Shown: positions 10,711-21,200 of the stretch, in pieces
How the letters are laid out: the number at the start of each line of letters is the position of its first letter
Numbering within the stretch: the stretch's first letter is position 1
Source of the DNA: Sphacelaria rigidula
Lineage: Eukaryota; Phaeophyceae; Sphacelariales
Assembly: GCA_964200075.2 (NCBI GenBank)
Contig: CAXNAA020000229.1
Span: forward strand, 1-24,032
Length of the DNA stretch: 24,032 bases
Reading direction: 5' to 3'
The notes under the pieces: model-generated
What the model was told of the DNA's origin: nothing
The model's database searches: none
Seen by the model: only the letters and a program-made list of their open reading frames with translations
Position numbers and translations under genes: made by a program

Positions 10711-12807
10711 CGCGCGTACTCTTGTCTTGGCTCAAAACCGATCAGTGGTTCTTCTGCACGCCTTTCCATCCGTACTGATGTTCAACACCCGTGTGCTTGT
10801 GTAAAAAGGCGTACTGTGGTACTCTAAAACGGTAGTTCCGAAATCCAAACTGGCCATGGGCATTTTTGGGCGATCTGCGCTGGGGCTGCGGCCGGGGGTT
10901 GACCCTGCATTTCAAACCCTCGGACCGTTGGGTTGGACGCTGAACGAGCATACTCTCTCGGGGGGTCTGAGTTGATTTTTGAGAGGCACTGCCTTCATAG
11001 AAAAAGTTGCTGCCACGCATATGATTCCCGCCAAAACAGTTCGTGCTCAACCTGCGGCCACTACAGTATTGCCGTCCCAGCGCAGCAGCAGAAGCGAACT
11101 TCGCGCCAGCCGTTGTCGAGGCCATGCCTGTATCAAGATATCAGCAGACACAGCCGAATGATCCATGAAGACACACACACGCACACACACACATCGTGGG
11201 CCTTCCTCTTTCAACAATGGCAACGGCTGCTGCGTGTCTACCGCCTTTTTCGTATTTTGCAACATTCCTGCCAAGCGACCATATCCACTTAGCGTCCATC
11301 TACGCCGGAATGAACCATTGCCCAAAATCTCGTGGGACTCTCAGCGAACAAGATTATATGGTTGAAAGAGTGGAGGCTTGAAGCGCTAGCCTATGCACTC
11401 ACATGAACAGTGTTTCAACGTCCGTTGGTTGGGATCAGCAGTAGCCATTATAGCGTCACCGGTACTCATATCATTGGAACGCTCCCTCTCGAAATCGACC
11501 CTTCATGTGTAAGATAATGGGCCACATCGGTGTATATGTGTACTTGTTCGTAGTCTATGATTTGCGCCTCGTAGATTCTAGGTTGGGTTGAGTAAAAAAA
11601 TCAAGGGAATAGGCCGAAGCCACCCCCATTGGGCAATCACAACGCTTTCTTCCCACGCTCACACATGATCAATGAGTTTTCCGTTTTTCTTAGAGGATAG
11701 GGTTGGGCTTGCCATTTTGATTGGTTTTCCACCAGTCAGCACCTTCAAGTCATAAAAAGCTGTGTGGTCGTTGTGAGACCTAGTTCACGTAGAGCTTGGG
11801 AGCCAAGTCACTCGACGAAGCATTTGACAAAATATCAAACCCTGGCTTTTCTGTGACCGCATGGTTGGCGTTATTCTGTTCCACTCTATTCCTCGAACGA
11901 ATGAGAACGATGAACACCAAAGATACAGCCTCATACACTGTAAATACTGCAACAACCATCGCATTCGAGTGTGTGATAAACCCCTGCCTGGCTGCTACCG
12001 AAAGACAGGCATAAAACATGCAGGACGTGGTTATGGTTCCACAAACGCAACGGTTCACATTCCGAAGATGACTTTTATCAGGGCATTACCCTAGGACCCT
12101 GTTTCCTCCTATGGGGTCGTCAACTGTGACTTCGCTGTGCTGGTTGCGCCGGAAATCTCCAGCAAGATCAGCAGAATCGCCGCTCACCAGACCAGTTGAA
12201 TTCATGCTTCGAATGTCAGCGGCACAGCTTGTCCAACAGCCAATGTTACGACCAGGACTTCAAAAACGCCTGTCACACTCGATAGGTGCACAGCACGTAT
12301 GGATGAATAGCCAAGACGACAAGTAGGGTGTCTGCGATAAATTTTGTGCTTGCGGGAGGCAGCCAAGTATTTGACGAAAGCAGCTTTTTCGGCACTTGTT
12401 TTCTGGCTGTGCTGTTGACGTAGAAGCAGTAACACCGCAGCTGCTTTGTGATCGAGGCTATTGCACAATCAGTGTACACACGGGTCGACGACACTGCGCC
12501 AACAGCGCGAGTTCGTGGCCGGCTCGGTCGAAGGTGAAACTCAGTCGCGACGCCAGTGTGGGCACAGCGCGGCAATACTGTCTGTGCACAACAACACATG
12601 GAGTGCATAGTGATGCGAATAGGCACCGCAAGTATACTGTAAGCGCCGCCGTTGTTGATGATCATATATATAACCGTGCTTGAATATTCATGGGTTGACC
12701 GGTAATCCAGATTTTGATAAAGCGATAGCTAAATGATGCTATTGTCCACGTATATTTTAATGTGTCATGCTGACGATGACGGCACTTCCCGACGCTATCA
12801 TGAGCAG
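10711..12807. other. noncoding stretch upstream of gene 2 exon A
   Basis: I looked here for the missing Rossmann Gly-rich exon of gene 2 and for the rest of the CYTH domain and found neither. A fragment near 11480-11510 weakly resembles the tandem unit of 6520-7560. Confidence 0.5.
11165..11193. repeat. CA-rich dinucleotide repeat
   Basis: A run of ACACACAC with single interruptions. No function is suggested. Confidence 0.85.
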
Positions 12808-13037
12808 GTGCCACAGTGGTAAGCGTGAGCCGCAGCGGCTCGAAGCCGACAAAGTGGGCGGATGGACAAAGCTGGGTCGAGCGTGTGTCGTGGACGAAAG
12901 GCGACCCTTCAACGATGGACCTTAGCAGTGTCTTCTCAGGTGCCACAGCGGTAATATCTTGCGTGGGTGTGATCGGAGGTAGCGACGAGGACATGGAGAA
13001 AGGAAACGGCGATGTCAATGTAGCGGCGGCTGCGCAG
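12808..13037 (+). CDS. gene 2 exon A (Rossmann strands 2-4)
   Basis: The acceptor is catgagcag|GT, entered in phase 1 so that a preceding G would make Gly before Ala-Thr-Val. The donor is GCGCAG|gtgggt, phase 0. The frame is open across the exon and ends with DVNVAAAAQ, the helix before strand 5. Confidence 0.82.
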
Positions 13038-15141
13038 GTGGGTACGTACTGTTAGTATGACGATTGCTGCTCCCTGTCACTAAATGAAGTGGCATGAGTA
13101 ATGTTCCGTGCTATTTTTGTTTACTCTCCTTCCTTGTTTCTTCAATCACCATTGCCAACTTGATGGTCAGCACATGAAACGTGGAGGAAGATTGACGACT
13201 ATGATACTCTTTTTGACCCGGGTGGGCTGAGCGTGGCGGACCTGTGCCGTTGTATATATGTTGTAGTTTGCAGTCAAATGCAGGTATTCGTCGAATTTCA
13301 CTTTTGGGAAGGGTCAACAAGTAGTGCTACTGGCATCATCAGTGTATCCGTGATCGCTGCAGGGGGGCGTGGTAAATACATTGAGTTGCGTACACATCAA
13401 GGTGGCATGTGTAGGCTAATTCCAGTTTTTTTTGTAGTAGTAGTAGTCTTTGTCGTTTCAGCAATTATTATTGTTTGAATTTGAAGATGATTCGAGTGTA
13501 GCGTCATGTGAGGTTTGTACATCGGGAGCGAAGCTTACAGTATTCACCGCCGAGATAATTGAATCGATCAGATGAACAAGAGTATCATCCCGCACAGTAG
13601 GATATTTGGCAGGAAAGTGATGATATCATGTTTTGATAGATCGCGGGAGCCCTGCCTAGACAACCGACGAACGACTTCCGAAGCGACTGGCATTCGAAAC
13701 AGTCCTGGGGTGTAGTCATAAGACCATTGAACCAGTCCTGGGGGGGGGGGATCCAGGACCAGGGTGCCCGGAGCAAAACTGGCTGGAGTGTCTGAGAGAC
13801 GATCTCCAAGCTTTAGGAGCCACGAACCGCTTTACGGACGACAATATTCTGAGTTGAAAATGTCCTCTGGCCCCCAGCAGCGAAGAAGGAAGGAGGGACA
13901 CTGGGGCACGCGGGGGTGCTGCAGGGAGCGGAGAGATTTGTGTTCTCGTGGCACAAGAACGAGGACGAGGCCAGTCAAATACTTGCGATTAAACGGAATC
14001 TTCGAGGAGGGCAGGAAGTAGATGGAAGAACGTGTAGCCAGCTTGTACCGAAACTGTACATGGCGGAGGTGGCAGGACTCGTCATCATCTCTTCATGTCT
14101 TTTTCTTCCCTACTAACTGTTGCCTTCCATGTACCCCTCCCCCGAGGTGGATTGTTGATATGTGGTGCTTTTCTTGTTATGGCTAGCATATTCGTACACA
14201 CGGCTGTCCCTCTAGAGGTACAAGGATAGAACCCTGTGATTCTTGTCGCTGTGGTTGGTGTTCTTGGTTTCTGAGTTCGGCTCCATTTCTGTTTGGCCTC
14301 GCGTACTGAGCTGACAATTGGGCCCTGCCTCCAGTAGATCGAGTGGTCGCATACGGCGCCGGAACTTCTGAGGTTGTCAGTATTTTCACTCTTCTTTCTG
14401 TTTATTTTTTGTATCGCGTCTGTGTGAATTTTTGTGGGTCCGATTTTATTTTTCGATTTCCTTATACTGTACCTTGTTTGGGTGGTTAGCCTGTGACCAC
14501 TCCACCTTAGATGCCCTGTACAGAGTACTGCGTAGATATCGAAATGTTTTTTCTGTGTGAAGACAGCAACAATAACAAGACAAACAAACCATCGCGATAT
14601 CGGAAGAAGGTAGGCAGCTGCCAGTACAGAGCAGTAAGCAGGCATTACGAATATTCCAGTTTTACAGAGGAGCAGGCAATTTTGTTCATTCCGTCGCTAT
14701 TCGCGCGATACTGTGCACCTCTTCTCTTTCCGTTTTGGCGGTGGAGCTAAGCTGCTTCGCTAGACGTGCGACAAGCGATTTTCGACTTGTTGCTGGCGAG
14801 GATACTTGATCAACCATCTCGGTCACCCATGGTCAGTTTTCGGTGATGAAGTGCCATGCTCGGGCACCTGTATCTCCATGAGCCCGAGCCTTTGCGGGGC
14901 GTGGTATCCCATCACTTGCTGGATAACAACTGAGAGGAGGATGTCATTTTCCGGATATCACCCCTCCTCCCCCCCCAAAAAAAAACGAGAAGAAAATGAA
15001 GAAACACACCGGTTTTCAACTTTCGGGGTCTTGGGGTGTTGGAAAAAGTGCATGAGTTTCCTTGCTTGTAATACAAAACCAAAACTGGCATGCACGTCCT
15101 ACAGTCAATGCCGCTAATATTCTAATTACGCTCTCCTTTCG

Positions 15142-15220
<79 letters not shown>

Positions 15221-18200
15221 CTTCACATGAAAGACCGTTCCGATATTTGGGTATCACTCTGTACTGGGTATCTGATGCGGACGCCTTCCGTGGCCACAGG
15301 CTAACTACCCCAAGTTAGGGTAAAAGAGAAATTATAAATTAAAGCCGGACGCAGAAACAATTCACACAGACGCGATACGAAATAAAAAAATGAAATAAAA
15401 AAAGTACGAGGAAAGAAGAAAAAGAGGAAGGAAAAAGGAATACTGCTAGCCCTCTAAGTTCCGTTGCCGTGTGCGACCATTCGGGCTAGTGGAGGCACGG
15501 CTCATTGGTCCGCTCAACACGCGAGGTGAAGCACGACGGGAGCCAAACTCGAGAGCCACGATCACCGGCCAAAGCGATACGAGTCGTACGGTCCCATCCT
15601 TGTACCTCTTGGACCGACTATGCGTAGGAATGTACTAGGCATAACAGGAAAAGTACTACATGGTAACAGGCACCACCTCGGGGGGGAGGAGTGCATAGGA
15701 GTCATCAGTTCGTAGGAAAAAGAATACAGGGATGGATGTTGGGGGGTCCTTGCCCCTTCCGCCATGTTGAGTTCGGTACAAGCTTGCTACGCGCTCTTCC
15801 ATCTCCTCCCTCCTGTCTTGAAAGCTCCAGTTTAATCGCACGTAGTCGGCTGGCCTCTTCCTCGATCTTGTTGAATTGAATTATTCTGTGCCCGAATTTT
15901 CCCTGTAGCGATCAGGTCGACTCTCCGCTCGCTTGCGCGTGGTTAGTTGGAGAGCATGTATGTTCTGCCCAGCCAGTGTTTCTGTTTCCTCGCTCACCTC
16001 GCTTTCCTGCCTGTCGTGCTGCTATGGATCTTCCGGGAAACATGAACGAACCCATCAGTATACGCAACTTTCTTGAATCCCGTACAAAGAAGGAAATTCC
16101 TTACGAGTACGCTTTTTCTCGTTCGATTGGGTAATAATGTACAGTGTGTGCATTTGCGCAAAGCCTTCTCCACCTGAAGCCATGCTGCAGAGGCTGACCA
16201 TTTTTGTTTTGTTTTGTCCATGTTTCGTTCGTTCGTCTATTTGTTTTCTCGCTTGTTTGGTTGTTTTTCAGTCTACTCTGTTTGCTTCACCTTTCTGTTT
16301 TGTTCACTTTCCTTCAGCTAATGTCCCCGTTTTGTTTCATCTCGGGTACTCTACTTGCATCATGTGAATGATGACCACGACTGGATCATGACTCCTGGGG
16401 GAGCAGTGAATGTGCGACAATCAACCAATCAAATCGATCAATCAATCGATCGAACATGCATGTGTGTGCTGCCCGAGCAAGGGAATACGTTTACACATCG
16501 GACGAGTCACTTTTCATTGGACGCAGGTCATACAGCTTGAGTGTGAATACACCTGTGTACCCGATTCGAATGATACAGTGCAACTAGTTATGGAACGGTC
16601 CTCGTGTTCCGGGTATCATCGATCAGGAGGGAGGTATCTTCTACGAGTTACATGAAAACACAGATCCTTCTTGACGTTTCGTATACACCTGATTTGGATT
16701 ACATAGATGTGCCCAAGGAAGTGATGTACGGATAAATAGAGTTTACAAATCACTCGTGGCAGGTTCGTACGGATACTCGGGTCATACAGATCATCAGACA
16801 TATATGTACGAATCATACGGGTCATACAGGTCAGTCATCACGCCATTTGTGCAGAGCAACCGGGTTAGATAGGTCACCACGCGAGAAATGTGTGTATATA
16901 TTGAACAGGTGATACGGATATAGATCAATTTCAGATCGCAAAGGTCATACGCCTGATCGTCGAGCAGGCTTGTGGGACATAACCTTGCTTCATCGCCGGC
17001 AATGTACATGTCGATGACTCCTCTCGGGAAATTTTCGTCCGATGTTGGCCGAACAAATTTTCGTCCGCCTAGCTGAGCCCGATGAACCTGCGGTTTACCC
17101 TTTTCGACGGTTTTCAACGCCGGTGTATGCCCTCGACCGTCAGGGTCCAAAAACTGGTATGCACATGGGAGGACCTCACCCTCCACCGTATGACGTCGTC
17201 TTGGGTGGGTTAAAGCCCACAACCTCCGATTTTGTCGATTTCTGCACTTTTGGTCCTCGCGCGAATTTTTTCACGTCGCCACCTTCGGTTATCCACCAAA
17301 TATCCGACAACACTCGCTCTCGGCCTGCCGCCGCACTACCCCCCCGAGTGCCCCGTCGCCACCGATAACACCTACAAGTTCCACGAGCCGCGCAGCACCG
17401 ACCTCACAAACCCGCACGCAACGCTCCGCCACGACTACTAGCGCGCAACACACGCCGCGGACAATCTTCGCCGCGCACTGCCACAACACCGCCGTCAATA
17501 ACGGCGCCACCAACACCTACCCCTCCCGAGCACGGCGTGGACAACTCGGCTCCTGCTCCCGAGGCAGATACTGACGTCGGCATTTCTGCCCCGTCGCCTA
17601 TTTCCCCGCTGCCTACCCCACCATGTTTGGTCGGCTATCCAGAGGAAGGCCAACAGCGCGAGTTTCTCGCCAGCTACTCCCACCGCGATTGGGCTCGCGA
17701 ACAAAACGTCGAACCTTTATGCCGCGCAGCTATTCGGTACTTACAGCTTGACTGTCCAGTCCCTTTTCCACCCGCCCTTCTGGCCCCGGTTGGCACACTG
17801 CTACCACCAGATATCTCTGAGGTATCCAAACTCGTGCGTAAAGGCACTATTTTCACTACGGATGATGGCGTACAACTACTCGTACGTCGCCCCACGCCTT
17901 TGACGGGCGAACTTTCCGTCTCGACCACGGGACGCCACGTACGTCTACTCGATGGCAAACCAATACGCATATATGTTCCATTATTCATGCGCCCCTGGGT
18001 CATGAAAGGCTGCCACACAGACTTGTCGTGTCACCTTGGCGTCACTCGCACCCCAGCGCTCCTTGAACGCTTATACTGGTGGGATGGCATGGAAACCTCC
18101 CCTCACCTCTGGATTCGGCGACAGTACGTTGGCCCGTCATTTCTATGGGACTCCCAAACGCCCCGGGCCACCCTGTGTCTTTTGACTACTTCGGCCCTCT

Positions 18201-21200
18201 ACCGACCACAGGTCGCGGTAACACCTACATCTTACTCTTCACTGACCGCTTCAGCCGCCACGCGTCCATGTACGCAGTAACCGCTGGGGATTTCACTGCC
18301 GTCGGAACGGCCGATATGTTGGTCTACGACTACATGAAGCACTACGGTTGTCCGACGTCGGAACGGCCGATGCGTTGGTTTACGACTACATTAAGCACTA
18401 CAGTTGTCCGAAACGACTCCTTTCAGACATTGGTCAACGATTTTGCTCAGGTCTCTCTGATAAGCTTTACAAGCTCCTGGGCATCCGCAAGATTGCCACG
18501 AGCACCCACGACCCGAATGGTAACGGTGGTACCGAGAGGGTTTACCACGCCATGGCCCAGATACTGTCTATGGTCGTCAATGACCACCAAAATGACTGGG
18601 ACCTACTTTTCTCGCACATCATGTTGCCCTTCAGCAACTCGGTTAACGCCGCCATAGTTCTTTCCCCGAACGAACTCTATCTTGAACGTTACCCTCGGCT
18701 GCCCATCACCGTGTTTGAGCGACACACGTTCGATGGCCACCAAGGATTGGATTAGGATCAGATATCCTATCACGAACTAGCACTTTCACGACAGCGCAAA
18801 GCGTTCACCCTCGTGCGCGAACAACACGCTATCAACGTCTCACGCCTTGAGAGATCTGACACTGCCCTCTACAACCTCATGCACAAACGATCCATCAGGA
18901 AAGTTGCTAATTGGGTTTGGATCTACAACAGCTTGTCGACCATCCGTCAAGGCACCAGCAAGGCGGCCAACGAAATAGTTTTCAAGACGAAAATGTCTCT
19001 CAATTGGACAGGACCATTCAAGATCCTGACAGTCGGACCATCGCCATTATCAACGGATGATAAACCCGTTGGTGACAAACGGCTCTATTTCGATCTGCCT
19101 CGCGACCCTCAGGGCAAAGACACCAAACCCCGCGTCTCCGTGCACAGGTGTAAACCCTGCACGAACCCGCATGATACAAGCGACATGCCCAAGTACCCAC
19201 CTGCCGGACTCACACAGTACGTTCTCAACAGCTACTCGACCAAGTTCCTGCCCTATCACGTTACAACCGACGACGTGACGAAACAGCCCCTCCGATTGAC
19301 CGTGTCCACCGTCTCCAGTCACCAGATTACTTGTGGTCGAGGTGGCAAAAATGCTGTCATGTGTAAGACCCACTGGCAAGGTCTTCGGAGAGCGTCTTGG
19401 GAACGCGAATCCGACCTTCAATTGCACCGCCGTGCGATCCTCCTGTACTGGACACCATCCCAAGATCAGCATCTTGCTCAAAACAAGAAATATCGCAACA
19501 TGCGTCGTGGTGCAGCAGCCCGCGAACTTCACCGCGATCGAGGACTACGCTTTGCCGACGATGGCTACGAACTTGTACTCACCAAGACTTGTGAGGCAAG
19601 TTCTTCGCAAACCAGCGAATACTACCCAAGGGCACCTACCTGTGCTTCAAAGGCAGTGACAACCTCTGGTGGTTGGGCCAGACCCACTCCGCTAACCTCG
19701 TTTCTGCCGACAAATACATCGTGCGCTTCCTCGATGACCCTGGACCCATAGGGCTCAAGGTCCGGCTAGCACTATGCACCACCAGCCCATCTGCACCACG
19801 CGGATCGTGGTGCCTTCAGCGATTCAAACCCAAAAGACCTCGCCGCGGCATTCAGCGCAACATCGACCACACCCACAATGTCCACGCACCGCTTTGAACC
19901 ACGTCCTTCACTGCCACGTTTCTTCCCTATATATTATTTTCCCCTCCCCTTTTCGCTATTAATAGGGCCAGCCTTTACGAAATCCACGAAAAGACCACCT
20001 ACACCGGACCACGATCGGATACTGTAAGGAGTCGCTCATCATCTACGAATACTGGAGCTCTAGTACCCTCCTTTTGGCTGGCGCTGGATCTCATTGGATT
20101 TCCGATTTTCTGATCTTGTTTCTTCTTGCTTCCGACCAACATGCGTTGGTCGCATGTCACTGATTTTGTCGTTTTCCCTTTGGAATCCCCCAGGTAGAAG
20201 CTCTGCCCCCTGTTGTACCTTCCTGGTTTCCCCCTTCGTTTTGCTAGGACGCCGAAGCAATTTGTGCTCCTTCTTTGGTGGCTAGCACGCGGAAGCAGTT
20301 TGTCCTCCCGCCTTTTGAAGCACTTTTTTCTGCTCCTCGAAGCAGAAGATGCCTCCCTTATTTTTGAGGTGTGGGAGTGGGCCTCCACATGATTATTATA
20401 TTCGTCACATTAGCCCGATCTACAGCACCCGTAGTCACAAGAGTGCAAGGAGCATATCACCCATACCCCCACGTATCGAACAGCCCGCAGAGGAAGGCAA
20501 GAAACGAAACATCTACACGAAAGAGGGCACCCACACTACGAAAAAAGGCACCCGCACCTTGTCGCCTCCTTGGGCGTGCTTTATTAGCCGCTCACGACTT
20601 GACGAGTAAAGGAAAACCTTAGTTTTCGCTGCTTTTGAGGATGCATCCTCGCAGCTGTAATAATGGTTCGTCTATATGGGATAGTGTCATGAGGAGCGTA
20701 TTAGCCTGCTGTCATGCCGCCTCAGATCCGTCGATGGGTCCGGCTATATATTGCATCTCAGGCTATTTCAAGACTGCAGGTCTGTTCAGAGTTGGTCAGA
20801 TACGAGTATGAACTACTCGTATATAGCAGGGATGGTAACGTGGGTGACCGCACTTGGTGTTCACTACTTCACATTCGCGAGCGAAGTCAAACATCACGGT
20901 GAGACTGATTGATTGAACATGAGGGGTTGGATACGAAGAAGATCTAACATCAAGTAATCAAGAAGAGATACTATCATACCTACGCGCAAACATTCTGATA
21001 CTTTTGGACACATGGATACGAGGGCGGTGCCCAGCATTGTGAATACACTGCCGGGTGCTTTTGCCTACAGCTCGGTTATCAGCCTATTGTCTGCCCCCCT
21101 TCCCTTGCCCAGTGAGGCGTTCTTGCCATACATCCGGCACAACCCCATTACAGCACGCTTTGGAACTCCGAAATGTCGGGCCTCGTCGAGGCTTGAACAA

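Larger units (their letters stand above)
17230..19898 (+). mobile_element. decayed Ty3/gypsy chromovirus, 3' half of pol
   Basis: In order on the + strand there are a possible RNase H tail (about 17230-17340, very weak), the integrase N-terminal region, an integrase core with D, D(35)E residues, the integrase C-terminal region, a chromodomain-like segment and a further C-terminal domain. The frame changes at about 18125-18180, 18357 and 19595, and there is an in-frame TAG at 18753-18755. No gag, protease or reverse transcriptase was recognised upstream, and no LTR pair was found, so this is a truncated inactive fragment. It lies in sense orientation inside the 9-kb intron of the Rossmann-protein gene. 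Confidence 0.88.

Noticed and set aside
11780-12058. Hydrophobic 92-codon frame on the - strand
   Set aside because: There is no family resemblance, and a + strand frame of similar quality covers the same bases.
14085-14645. 186-codon frame on the - strand
   Set aside because: It lies wholly in the left arm and spacer edge of the inverted repeat, has no protein-like features, and the right arm does not keep the same frame.
15062-15304. 80-codon frame with a long poly-cysteine run
   Set aside because: It is only the (GTT)n microsatellite read in one frame.
16794-17222. 142-codon frame on the - strand before the chromovirus
   Set aside because: It is built partly on short GGTCATACAG-type repeats and shows no recognisable domain.
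20252-20350. Degenerate GAAGCA..TTT..CTCC repeats
   Set aside because: The units are too irregular in length and sequence to call a tandem array.
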